The notes below the pieces were generated by a model that was not told the DNA's origin, searched no databases, and saw nothing but the letters and a program-made list of their open reading frames with translations. A stretch of DNA of 64,000 bases from Asterella californica (taxonomy: Eukaryota > Streptophyta > Marchantiopsida > Marchantiales > Aytoniaceae): NCBI GenBank assembly GCA_036924285.1, contig JAYKYS010000041.1, positions 82,001 to 146,000 on the forward strand. The letters run 5' to 3'. Positions 41,450-52,659 of the stretch are shown here, in pieces; position 1 is the first letter of the stretch, and each line of letters starts with the position of its first letter. Position numbers and translations under genes: made by a program.

Positions 41450-43990
41450 TCACTTATGCATTGATACACGGTACAAAACAAACATGAATGAATGCCAACT
41501 GAAACTTAAACATTGCAGCCAAGAAAACACTATCGGAAATTTCCTGGTTAACGAACCTGCTGCTACATAACTAAAGTCGTATGTGAAACCGAGTTCTTCA
41601 TCCGAGGCCGTGAACACTGTCTCGTCCTCCGGATGCAATGCTGCCATGCTAGAGACAGTCGGTGGGTGCTCAGTCTTGTTGATATATGGATGATCGTCCT
41701 CTTGACATGTTCGAACATTGTGTCTAATCTGCTTGCACCAACTACGTCTTCCAACCTGATTTTGCCTACCGCCACTAGTTCTAGTAGATGAAATGCAAGA
41801 ACGTCTCGTCCTACGAATGAAGAATTCTGATGGAAAATGAGACAATTGTTCATCTGCAACATCAAACTCCATTTCCACAGCATTAACACTAGCAGTAACA
41901 TGAGGAAGTCCTGTGACATTCTCTTGAACAGAATCAATTACATCTTCTGGAGCTTGAGCTTGTGAGTATTGAGTATTGTGTTCTATTCGTACCACACAGT
42001 GCCTTCCTCGTCGAATTGCGACAGGAGACGGGCCACAAGTCCAAACAGGTTCTAAGTCGTCAATCATTATTGGAGGCAGATGTTGTTGTCCATAAATTGC
42101 AAATAGTGACGAACTGTACCAAATTTGATACAACGCGTGTCATATGATTCTCTCCCACTTCTCTGTCAAGATGATAACATACCCACATGGCCATCTCATT
42201 TCCTGGTACTCAACGCAACTGCACATTCCTCGCCCATTCGAGCTATGCTTAACTACATGAGTTGATCCTGAAGTGTGACAGCGAACTATGGTCTCTCTAA
42301 TGTTTGAAACTTGGCAAATGAATCTTTCTGCAACTTGCTCATTCTCTGTCTGTCTGCTCCTCGTAAACTTTGTGAGTAGATTTGTCTCCTGCTCTAATTG
42401 TTGACACCTCGTGGTAAATTGTTGCATGATGTAATACCAAATTTCGAGTAAAATTCTCAGAGGAGCATTAAAACGAATGGTCCTCTGAACGTTGTTCATG
42501 CTCTCAGTTACATTAGAAGTTACCTTCCCATATCGTGGCTTCAGAAAGACACAACAACTATATCTTTCTGGCAAGATGCCTCGCAGATAAGTAGTCAACT
42601 GTTTGCCTCGACCTCCGGAGTCATCGAGTTTTCTTAAAACCTCGTTATACCTGTCACATCAAATTGCATTAAAACACAAATTCCTCGCTAATTCTATAAG
42701 AAACATAAATTCTGGTTTCAAAATTCTAATGATTGAAAGCTAGTCGAGCTAACCAAATGCTCACAAATGTAAACTTGTTATAACTATAGGTGAGATTCGT
42801 ACGCCTCTCGGTTCTTCGCGTACAAGCAAGCCAAAAATAGTTGTTCGGCCTCCTTGCCGAATCTCGCCCTCACATTCATTCTAATGTGTTGAGCGCAATG
42901 ACCATGCGTCACAGTTGGAAATATCTCAGCAACGGCTTTCTCCAAACATTTTTGTCGATCGCTGATGATGATAGTTTGAGGACCCTCAATTCCATTTATT
43001 GATTATCCTCAATAAATCACAGAATCACATCCAGTTTGATGTATATACTCTCGGAGCTACAACATAAGCTAAAATGATAGCATGGTTTGTACGATCGAAG
43101 GTGGAAGCCAAGAAAATTTGACAAGGAAACTTGTGTGACTTTGAATGACAAGCGTCAAGACAAATCACTTTCTGACAGGAACTAAAAGTATTACGAGTAG
43201 CACTGAGACAGACAAAAAAATGACTAAAAACTGTCGGATCTTTTATCCAGGTGTCCCAATCCACAACAACTAAGGGTCGACGTCTTTGATCCTTCTACAT
43301 ATCGATGGAATATAATGAAAAGAGATAGTCTGATTACCTTCTAACCAATCCTGTGAATGCTCACGGCTTCTCCAAACATGGTTATATGGAGCTCGTTTAT
43401 TAAAACTAGTCCAAATTTCTTCCATTAAATTCTGGACTGGGATGTTGGGATCTATAACTACTCTATTACACAATACTTGTGCAAGGAATTTAGAGTTTGA
43501 CGTTGGTCCACGTCAGTAAGCTTGAAGTCCAGGCCAAGTATGCTCCAGCTTACACACGCTGATGGTGATTCTCTCTGTGAATTTTCCTCTTTGTGCACGT
43601 ACCCTCCAATTGCACAACTGCATTACTGACCCCTCTCTTGCCTCAACTCCAGTTCCATACAATGTTTATCTACCAGAGGTTAAATATCGCATCTTCTTGT
43701 CACATCGACCATTCTCAGAACTCGTCGTGTGCTTTGGATCACAATGACATCTTCTCGTCTTTTGCTCTCTCTCTCTGTCTCTGTCATTGAGTGAACTCGT
43801 GGAAGCTACGAGGTTGACTACTTATCAAATTCGGGTCCAAGTTTTTGTTATTTCCAACTCGCTGTTCTATCGATTTTCTGCAATGAATCCTCCCTCCATA
43901 ACGACAAACGCGCACTTTGTGAGTGGAATATGACTTGAGCTTGTTACAAGCTCTATTGTTCAAGAAACACCAACAATCCATAGCAAAGTC
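41450..43990 (-). pseudogene. MULE (Mutator-like) transposase remnant
   Basis: Minus strand, right to left. A possible N-terminal DNA-binding region (43,981-43,784: KVRVCRYGGRIHCRKSIEQR) is followed by a linker (43,473-43,270). The catalytic core comes next (43,264-43,025: VICLDACHSKSHKFPCQIFL, then AIILAYVV; and about 42,985-42,810: IIISDRQKCLEKAVAEIFPT, then HGHCAQHIRMN). A probable intron spans about 42,650-42,800. A helical region with a SWIM-type zinc finger follows (42,598-42,140: CSCVEYQEMRWPCGY), then a C-terminal part with a knuckle-like CKQIRHNVRTC (about 41,710). Stops at 42,137 and elsewhere disable it. In the SWIM finger the final His of CxC...CxH is Tyr. TIRs and the 9-bp duplication were not found by eye. 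Confidence 0.7.
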
Positions 43991-44336
43991 AAAATCCTTC
44001 CAACATTAAAATTCTCCCCCCAACTTCAGTGTCCTTGCAGCCTCTCTTAAGGCGTCTAGTGTTTTTCCTTGAAGCAAGCGGTCAGCAAGACGAACGTCAG
44101 TCATCTCCGGTCGTCATCGCTCCAGTATCGTTTCGTCTTCTTACTCGTCGCTTCTTGCGTCCAGAAAAAGTTCCCGCTCTTCATCTTCAAAATTCTAAGG
44201 AATCTAAATAATTATCCTTCGACATTATTGCTAAGTGCTTACATGCACTACAGATCTCTATCTGAGATGCATCGGTGTTACCACCATGCACTGTTCACAG
44301 ATCTGCAATGTTCATAGCCATTCCTTCTGATCGATG

Positions 44337-44420
44337 TGAAACACTATATCATGGCAGTACTCATTCTGCAGCACGATATGAAACACTGTATCATGCTAGT
44401 ACTCATTCTGCTGCGCATTT
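44337..44420. repeat. 42-bp tandem duplication
   Basis: TGAAACACTATATCATGGCA and 22 further bases at 44,337-44,378, repeated at 44,379-44,420 with a few substitutions. Confidence 0.7.
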
Positions 44421-44540
44421 CCGCTTCTCTTCCCGTGCACTAGTCTAGCTGTGTAACACGTCAGGTTTGGAAGCTGACATGACTATCCGACTGGACGTCT
44501 GATGTGACAAAGTAACTTACAAAATGGGCGGTTGTCTGTT

Positions 44541-44614
44541 GGGGGTTGATCAAGAAGGTCATCGTTAAGAGGGGGTGGATCAAGTCCGGGATTCCTTCTT
44601 GGGGGTGGATCAAG
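44541..44614. repeat. Three GGGGGTKGATCAAG motifs at exact 30-bp period
   Basis: The 14-mer occurs at 44,541, 44,571 and 44,601. The first copy has T where the others have G. The intervening 16 bp are not conserved, so the spacing rather than the sequence is kept. Confidence 0.75.
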
Positions 44615-44933
44615 TAAATTTCTGCTTTAAAACGTACACATAATAGTAAGAACTTACAACAGGATTGTAAGTTCTCCAGTCTCATAACTTTTTGGTGTTT
44701 TTTTTTAAAGTTATTTAAGTTTTTTTTAGACCTCTTTTCAATGTGGGGCTTTCTGCAGCCGTATGGTGCTGCCCTTGCACAGCATGAGTCTCTCCGCCAG
44801 GAGGACTCGACTCCACGGCGCCCGGGCTACATGCGGATGGGATAGCCAACAAGCTATTGCTTGTTGGTTAACTTTTCCGGTGCTAACTCTCGTGCCGAGG
44901 GTGAAGGTGTCCATCACGGCATCTGTAGGTATT

Positions 44934-44949
44934 AGGGGGTGTCAAAGTT
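44934..44949 (+). repeat. Left TIR of the Harbinger-like element
   Basis: AGGGGGTGTCAAAGTT, preceded by ATT at 44,931-44,933. Matches the reverse complement of 56,239-56,253 apart from one extra G. Confidence 0.75.
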
Positions 44950-45266
44950 TGGGAGAATTATTCGATAACGGGCGGTGGAATATTTTCCGTAACTCGACGA
45001 CGGGCATTGCCTGGATTTAGTCGCGGGTAACTTTGTAGGCGTACTACATCCTATAGCCGCGGTTATAAGAGGGAACATTTCAAACTTACCCGTGTTATGT
45101 ATAAAGTACGTTGTGCTTAAATGTGGCCATACTTAGAATGATGAGAGACACGCAAACGAAAGTCCGCATTCAATCTATCCTGAAGTAGTGGAGCGAGTGG
45201 TAGATCGATCTTCGAGTGTACAAGCGTTTGAATAACCGAAGTCTTTTGAATAACAAAAGCAACACG

Positions 45267-45272
45267 ATGAGC
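45267..45272 (+). pseudogene. First two codons of Harbinger ORF1, cut off by the solo LTR
   Basis: ATGAGC, the putative start codon and second codon of the ORF1 remnant that resumes at 51,254. The inserted LTR begins at the next base, and the 5-bp duplication TGAGC is formed from these bases. Confidence 0.55.
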
Positions 45273-48200
45273 TGTGGTGCCCACAAATTACAGGATGCAC
45301 GAATTTTTGAAATTTTTAAGGATAATGACTTGTTTGTATAACTGAAGAAGCGTTGTTACTTAAGGTTACGGCTTCCTTAGTAGGAAGATGATCTTAAGAG
45401 CTGTTTGTAATAAGAAGTTGACTTCTTCAGAAGACGACCGTCTTCGGAAGATCGTCTTCTCAGTTGCATCTTCAGAAGACGAGAAGACGGCGGAAGATGG
45501 GAAGACGGCGGAAGACACCTATCTTCCAGAAGACAGCGACCGCGAAGGATCAACCACGAGTTTTCGGGTAAGACAGTAGGTGTACCTACTGGAGCGCATC
45601 AAATAGGTAGGTAGGTCAGGAAGACACCAAGGACGAGAACCCCTAATCTGCGGGGAAGATGCGTGAGGAAGCACATTAGCCACCTTCCAACTTCCCGCAG
45701 CACAGTGCGCCTGAAGAAGATCGATTGAGAGAGTGAACTTCGAGCTAGCATTGAGAGAGGAATCGAGTAAGACATCGAGGTAGTAGAGAGTACGTTGGCA
45801 GCTAGGCAAAGGGTGAAATCGGATTGCGGGAGCACAAACAGCAGAGAGAGCGAAGGCATTTCTGTGGAGCTTCCGAGAAGTTGACAGTGGAGAGTGGCGA
45901 GTAGAAGCGAAAGTAGAATCGAGGTGTGGACCGAAATTGACAGCAGGCGCATTCGAGAGGAGTCGCATTGGAAGCTAGTACAAGAGCCAGAAGCGCGCGG
46001 AGGTCGAAGGCAACTCGGGAGCCGAAGAAGACTGTAGAGGTTCTTTTCCCTGTTCTTTCCCCTTCCCACTTCTTCTCGCCATTGTCTGGTACTCCTCGCG
46101 CTTCCTTGATTGTGTGCAGACAGCCTGATCGATTACCCCACCCCCCATCTTTCCTATTGAGACATTGGGCGCGGAAGCGCTACCCAATTTCTGTCAAGAT
46201 ATCTCCTTGCTTCTTCCCGAGCTCAATTCGAGCTTCCCTACCCCTAGTCTTCAAATTGGCGAACCCAACTATCCATTTCTCTACCCTACTACCTCTCTAC
46301 CCCCGAAACTTGGAATAGAAGACGATTCGGAAGATGGGAACATCTTCGGAAGACGCTTCTTGAACTTGATTGTCTTCGGAAGACATCTTCGGAAGACTGT
46401 CTTCGGAAATCGACTGAACACAATTCGTATCAAGAGTGGATTTGCTTTGCTTTTGTGTTTAGAGAGACTTGGTAGGAAGCCTGAGTGGTGTGGTGAGTTG
46501 TTGTGTTATTTCGAGAAGTTGGAACTCGGGAACTAGGCCTGTGCCTCCCGGTCTTCCAAGCTTCTCAACTCCACATCTTCCTAGAGAGACTAGAAGACTG
46601 AAAGGCTGGCAAAATGAGCGAGAAGACGTGAGGATCCATTTCGGGTCTCTTCTGTCCGACCCATAGCAGCCGTTCGTTCTTCTTCCCGAACTTAGAAGAG
46701 AGTTGTGAGAAGTATTGCTGGCAGAATCCGGAGAGAATGGTCGAGGGTCATGTGTTCCCATCATGCAGCAAACTTCTTCTGAGTGCGTATGAGAGGTGAG
46801 AAGTCAGAAGAACAGAGTGCACATGTCTTGAGTCTGTTGTGAGGATAAATTGCGCGTAGGAAGAAGAAGACATGTGAGACCAGTGAAGGGAAGTCTGACT
46901 TTGGGAGGTCTTCCGAGAACGACATTGAATCAGAAGCTGTCCCAAGTGTCTTCCCAGAGGCCACTGTCACCGTAGGAGCCCGCAACCATCTTATGAACAT
47001 TTCTCATACTCTACTTCTCGCATATCTTGTATCTTCTGATAGGAAATAGGATGTAATGCAAGGTGGGTTGTCTTCTTGGTAATCCATGCGAGGCCTTGCT
47101 TAGATAGGATTGTTTAGATATAGCTCGGAAGACGAGAGCTATTTAGGAAGCAATGTTAGAATCCCGGAAGACGGAGTAGCTCTCTTCTGGAAGACTAGTT
47201 TCGTCTTCTGAGAAGTAGAAGTTAGACTGTGGGCACTCGGGAAGAACTGAGCCTTCAGCTCATAGTAGGTGCTTGTGGTTTAGTGCAGCAGATCTTCCAG
47301 GTATGTCGATGCATCCGCGAGGCTTGGTGTTACCAGCGACAGAATTGGCCGAGGCCACTCCTTTCCTCAAGGAGTTGGGTCTCGACTTCTTCCTGTGGGA
47401 CTGGAACCTCGCAGATCAAGAGCTTCTGGAGGAGGTATGGACAGCGTTACCACCGCGTAACCGTGTACCTGCAAAGGCAGGAGTTGTTCGGGGAAGACCA
47501 TCTTCCTGGACAGAAGACTGGTGGCGTAAGGCGTTTCACAGGCCTGAGACCGAGAACCGAGGATATTAGTACGAGAAGAAGATCTTGCATAAGATTGTGA
47601 GTTCATGGCATGTGCCTGGGAGTACCACCTGCCTTTTCGTGGAAGACAGGCAGGGGAGGAACGGTTGGAAGATAGAGTCTTACCGGGAGCCGAAGAAGCG
47701 ACTTCTGGCGAAGTTGTTTCTGCATCTTTTCCCCAAGGGAAAAGCGCAGAAGACGAGGTACTTAGGAGATCAGGACGTGGAGTTCCTGGAATCAGTGTGG
47801 GATGACAGAGTGCCAATCTACTGAGGCGCGTACATCCACAACTATGTACAGGCGGAGCTAGCATACTTGGGTACCCCGGCGGGAGGACATCTGACGCCCT
47901 TCTTCTGCTACTTGTATGTAGCCATGGGGGATTTTAGGGAAGATCAGCTGGCAGTATATGGACCAACGGAGCGACATGAGGTGAAGGAGGAGACCTCGGA
48001 AGACGATGACCGAGAGGCAGCAGCAACGCCCCCTCCCACTCTGATGCCACAGCTGAGACCCGGCTCTCACCAGAAGACGCTTCTGGTGAGGGAAGACGAG
48101 TCTAGTGGGTCAGAAGACGCCACGCCAGTGAGGAAGATGGGTCACAGAAGTATACCGAGGACACCCATCTCCCTCATCCATTCAGGATCGGAGTCGAACT

Positions 48201-51200
48201 CGGAGGAAGACTTGCTGAGTATCCGATCGGAGCAGAAGACAGCTTCTGTAACACATGGGAGTCTTCCGAAGACTCCAGAAGACGAAGGATGGATGGGCAC
48301 TCCTACTGCGATGCGAGGAAACGCAAAGAGGAGAGCCGCTCCTGCCACGAGGAGTCTTCCACCCCGGAAGATGAGAAGAGTAGCTTCTTCTCGTGCGCAG
48401 AAGATGAAGGCCGTAGTGGTGGAAGAGGCTCCCTTGCCTTTGGAAGACGAAGTCGACACCATCGAGCGAGTGGTGGGGATGAACTTGTCTTCTGCAGGAA
48501 GACGACTAGAGGAGTTTAGTGCCTACTTCCAGAAGGAGATCCAGCCCGCTATGGAGTTGCTGGAAAGGAGAGCGAGGGCACAGGAGAAGCCTCTACAGCT
48601 TGGATTCGGCCTGCGCACCTTGCTGCGACAGGAAGACAGCCAGCAGAAGACAGAGTCTCTGGAAGCTAGTCTCCGCACTACGGAGAAGCTTGCAGCCATG
48701 TACAAGGCGGAAGCAGCCGCTTCTGCCAAGGAGTCTATGCAACTTCGGAAGAGCAACCAGGAGTTGCAGACGCGAGTACAGCAGCGTGATCAGGAAGTTC
48801 TCCGAGTACGGGAGAAGATCACTGTCCTCGCAGAAGAGCAGACCACTTGGAAGATGCAGCGAGAAGCCGCAGAAGCGCGAGCTGCAACAGAGAAGACGCA
48901 GAGGGAAGCAGCGGAGGCTCGTGCGCAGAAGATGCTAGCTCAGTCGGTAGAAGCGCTTCGGAAGAAGTTCAACTTCACCGCGGGTAAGAAGTTACTTACC
49001 TTAGCTAGGGAATGGGACAGCGGGTCCAAGACGAGGTTGGTGGAATGCAGAGATAGCATGTTCAGGTACCTGGATAGACAGATAGAAGGAGTGAAGACAC
49101 TTTATGGTCTTCCCTCACTTCCGACACCTGCAACCGCATCTTTCCAAGCCCCAGCACCCTCGACTGGATCCGGAATGGAGAAGGAGGAGTTCGATCTCGC
49201 TGTACACTTGGTGGTGACAGCGTTGGAAGACCAGAAGACTCCAGAAGACGCCCCGGAAGACATGATGTCTTCTGGAAGACAGGAAGACGAGCCGTCTTCC
49301 CAGGTATTCCGCGTGGAGGAAGCGACTTCCCCGGACCCCTATGAGATCGCCATGGTCCCTAGTACTGCATCTGTGCCTCAGAAGACCGAAGACGCACCAT
49401 TCGACTCGTCTTCCCAGAAGACCATTCCGTCTTCCGAAGTCGAAGCCGAGGAAGACGCAGCCGCAGAAATAGTAGGGCCAGCGAAGAGCGAGGAGAGGGA
49501 AGCTACCTCGGTGGTACCCGAGGTAAGTGCATGGCTTCCCAGCCCATCAGAAGTCGAGGTAGTAGCTCCGGTAGGAGCAGATCATGTAGAGATTACCACC
49601 GAGCAATCAGAGTAGTTAGCAAACTCAATTGACACTTCCAGATTTAGTAGGATTGGACATGCTATCTTAAGGGTGGCAGTTTTCCATGTAAAAATAGTTA
49701 GGACCCCATGTGGCAGCATAGGTAGCGTAGGAGTAACACAGTGGAGGGCTAATTGGGAAGAGGGACCGCATGCATGTGAGGTGACAACCTCTTGTCAGCG
49801 TCTCTCTCTCTCTCCCTGGTGGTCGCCTCCCCTGACTCTCGAGGCAGATGGTTAAGTAGGATAGCAGGGTAAGAGAAAAGCTCTCTGAGAGTTCTGCCAG
49901 TTCTGTAGAATTCGGCAGTAACTGAACATACACACCGATTCTACAGGCAGGCAGACGAGACACATTAGAGCAGAGACAGTCTTAGCGCACTACACCCGTT
50001 GTTGGAAACATACGAATAGTCTTGGAATATACAGGAGGGGTCTACATACTCGCACCAGCAGTGGTTCGAAGATGTAGATAAAGGTAGTGGACAGTCCAGG
50101 AACAGGGAACGGCATCCTCGTGCAGTCCTGTTGGCTGGGCTGGTGTGTCGAGGAGTAGACGCAGGAAGTAGCGGGAGTGAGCTTCCCAATGCCATTGTGA
50201 CTTCTTCTCGGGGAATAGATTGTGGATTTGAGTGCAGAAGCTTTGTCCATGTCTTCTGGATGGTGGGTTCATTGAATTCGCTCCCAATTGTGCATGGGAA
50301 GTGTTCTTCTTGAGTGGCGATGACTGTCAGCAGTTGTGGAAGTGTAGCTTGACTCGTTCAGTAGAGCACTTGGGATCTACGTACGAACGGTCTTATGGGT
50401 AAGGGATCTCAGAAGACAGAGCAGTCAGAGCAGCGAAGTGAAGAAGAAAGAAGACTTCTTCCCGCAACAGAAGACGACATCCTCGAGTAGAAGACGGTGC
50501 AACAGTACTCACGTTTGTTGTCTTCCTCCCCAAACTATTACAAGCAGGGATAGCTTGTTAGTCAGGATCCGGACTAGAAGCCTGTCGGAACCTTAATTTA
50601 CTCTTTTCATCCTGTTTTCTCTTGTTTGGATTTCTTCTTCTTCCCATCTTCCCTCATCTTCCCCATCTTCTTATCTTCTTCTAGTGAGCTTCCGATACTT
50701 CTATTGAGCTTCCGTGAAGGTGAATGTCGTTGTAGCGCTGCAGGAAGACAACTTCCGTAGGCAGAAGCCTGGGAAGGCTACAGGGGGCATACACCCTGTG
50801 ATTTATCCAACCCGTTGGAATGTGAGTGTGAGAGTAAGGTGTAACGACTGTTACTAGTCGACTTCTGCAAAGCCGGACAGCCTTCTGGAGGTGTGAGAAG
50901 ACGAGTTAAACCCCCAGAAGACGAGAATCGTTTCGGGAAGACGGTATCGAGAAGACCGGAAGAAGCAACCTGGAAGCAGGAAGATCGTCTTCCCGAGCTT
51001 CTCTGTGAATAGTTGTATGATATTGTAATTGGTAGTTGTTTGTTTGGGTCCAGAGCACCATTTGGCGTATCTAGAAGACGTGTTGTTTTGTGTGGTTTTG
51101 TGAGAAGACGGGATTTCTAGGCAAAACCCGCGTGTTTGTGTGTTTGAACAGATCTTAGAACTTAGAGCAGCGTTACTTGTGCAAATCCTCTGTGGGAACG

Positions 51201-51248
51201 ATATCTTGTATACTAAATGGGCAAAAGGAGAAATCCTACGTCACTACA
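45273..51248 (+). mobile_element. Solo LTR of the giant-LTR retrotransposon, 5,976 bp
   Basis: Begins TGTGGTGCCCAC and ends CCTACGTCACTACA like the LTRs at 18-37 kb. It is flanked by perfect 5-bp duplications TGAGC (45,268-45,272 and 51,249-51,253). No internal region is present, so it formed by recombination between the LTRs of a full element inserted here. It is the same length as the 3' LTR at 30,802-36,777 and still carries an intact ORF copy. Confidence 0.96.
47924..49615 (+). CDS. LTR-encoded coiled-coil protein, copy 3 (563 codons), in the solo LTR
   Basis: Intact frame from the same GCCATGG start. It carries the 9-codon segment and a handful of private substitutions (for example Glu for Lys near SGSEDATP, His for Pro near VTHGSLP, Val for Ala in REKITVLAEE). 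The upstream shared UAG is at 47,567-47,569 and the UGA at 47,822-47,824. Since gag-pol is absent here, any expression of this frame would be independent of the rest of the element. Confidence 0.6.
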   Translation: MGDFREDQLAVYGPTERHEVKEETSEDDDREAAATPPPTLMPQLRPGSHQKTLLVREDESSGSEDATPVRKMGHRSIPRTPISLIHSGSESNSEEDLLSIRSEQKTASVTHGSLPKTPEDEGWMGTPTAMRGNAKRRAAPATRSLPPRKMRRVASSRAQKMKAVVVEEAPLPLEDEVDTIERVVGMNLSSAGRRLEEFSAYFQKEIQPAMELLERRARAQEKPLQLGFGLRTLLRQEDSQQKTESLEASLRTTEKLAAMYKAEAAASAKESMQLRKSNQELQTRVQQRDQEVLRVREKITVLAEEQTTWKMQREAAEARAATEKTQREAAEARAQKMLAQSVEALRKKFNFTAGKKLLTLAREWDSGSKTRLVECRDSMFRYLDRQIEGVKTLYGLPSLPTPATASFQAPAPSTGSGMEKEEFDLAVHLVVTALEDQKTPEDAPEDMMSSGRQEDEPSSQVFRVEEATSPDPYEIAMVPSTASVPQKTEDAPFDSSSQKTIPSSEVEAEEDAAAEIVGPAKSEEREATSVVPEVSAWLPSPSEVEVVAPVGADHVEITTEQSE

Positions 51249-51253
51249 TGAGC

Positions 51254-52332
51254 TGTATACGTGATGAAGTGACGAGTATAGGTGATGAAAGGGAGTGTGA
51301 TGTTGAAGTAGACTCTATTCGCAGTGCGATGACTCCGAGAAGTTCAGAGGTGTAGAAGAAATCACGCATCCGTCTAAATCAAGAAGATTATGAGAAGATA
51401 GTTGCTTATATCGAGGATGAAGAAAATTTTGCTGCACTGCACGAAGCTGGTCGAAAAACGAAAGTTGGTGCGGGAAAGTGCTTGAGCAAAGCCACTGCAT
51501 TTAGTATCATGACGGCACAACTTTTTGGGAAAAATGGATTTCTTGTTGTGACAAGTGTAGAATTGAAAAAAAAGATTTGACAGATACGTTGACATGTACA
51601 AGAAGGCGAAAGAGATTCAAGATAGTACGGGAGGAGGATTGACAAAAGATGAAATGTTGCACGGATTAACGTTAGAAGAGAAGTTGAATGAGAAGTGTCC
51701 TCATTTTTATCGTATGAATGTTGTTTTTGGTACTCGTGTTAACATTGATCCTCCCGCTATTCTTGCATTTTGGGATTCCGCCAGAAGAAGAATTTATGAG
51801 ATATGATTCTCAGTTTCAACCAGAGAGTACTCTTCCTTGATCAGATAGTACATTGCAGCCTGAAGAAGACGATGGAGATATGGATATTTCTCACTGCAAT
51901 GAGGATGAAATGAGTCCGATTGATGAAGAGAGAACGATTAATGAAGAAAGAGGTGGTGGACGAGACGAGATGAGCCCGGATCGAGAAGAGGAGATGAGCC
52001 CGGATCGAGAAGAGGAGATGAGCCGAGGAGCAGTACCAGTGTCCGTGCAAGAAATGTCTAGAAATCAGAGATCCGGAGTCAGCAACAGTAGGGTGAATAT
52101 AAAAGGAGGAGTGTTGAATTTGTACGAGGAGAGTATAAGAGAGAAGGCACAATATAGGAAAGTGTTTGTTGAATACATGATGGCCTCCTTGGAAGAGAAG
52201 AAAAGATCGAGAGATAGCCACGAGAAGAAACAGAGTAGGAAAAGGCATACCTCTTTGTTTGTGAAATTGCATAAAACAGGAAAGTCATTCGAGGAAATCA
52301 AAGAAATTATCGAGAAGCTCGATAACATGTAA
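51254..52332 (+). pseudogene. Harbinger-like ORF1 (Myb/SANT-like DNA-binding protein), broken
   Basis: Continues the ATG AGC at 45,267-45,272. It has an N-terminal acidic stretch (CIRDEVTSIGDERECDVEVD), a stop at 51,353, then a Myb/SANT-like domain (RIRLNQEDYEKIVAYIEDEE to GFLVVTSVELKKK, about 51,365-51,575). A one-base surplus in the A8 run at 51,566-51,573 shifts the frame into VDMYKKAKEIQDSTGGGLTK (51,594 onward), and a second surplus T near 51,766-51,769 shifts it again. The last frame (51,853-52,332) has a tandem DEMSPDREEEMSPDREEEMS repeat, a basic region and the end FEEIKEIIEKLDNM. Such proteins bind the transposase and the TIRs in Harbinger elements. The family call is inferred from layout and partner. 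Confidence 0.6.
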
Positions 52333-52659
52333 TTGAGATTTTTTGGAATAAGAAGTTCGTTTACTTGTATTCATTTGTACTCCCGTATACACATTTTTGA
52401 ATGTTTAGCAGAAGCTTGTTGATCGGATCACCGAAAGATTTCTTGCAGAGGGCGTGTTCGAAGACGAGTTAGAGAGAGGCGGAAGGACACTTTCGTGACC
52501 GAACCATAGATCATAATTTCACAAACTTCGACTGTGGGATATCAACACCTTTCCTAGTTCATCTACATTGCTTTTGCGGGAGTACACGACGCTTTGGTAA
52601 GTCTCGAACTGGAGTAAGCTTTGGTAAATTCTCACTGTTTAGTGTGATTTATGTTTTAA

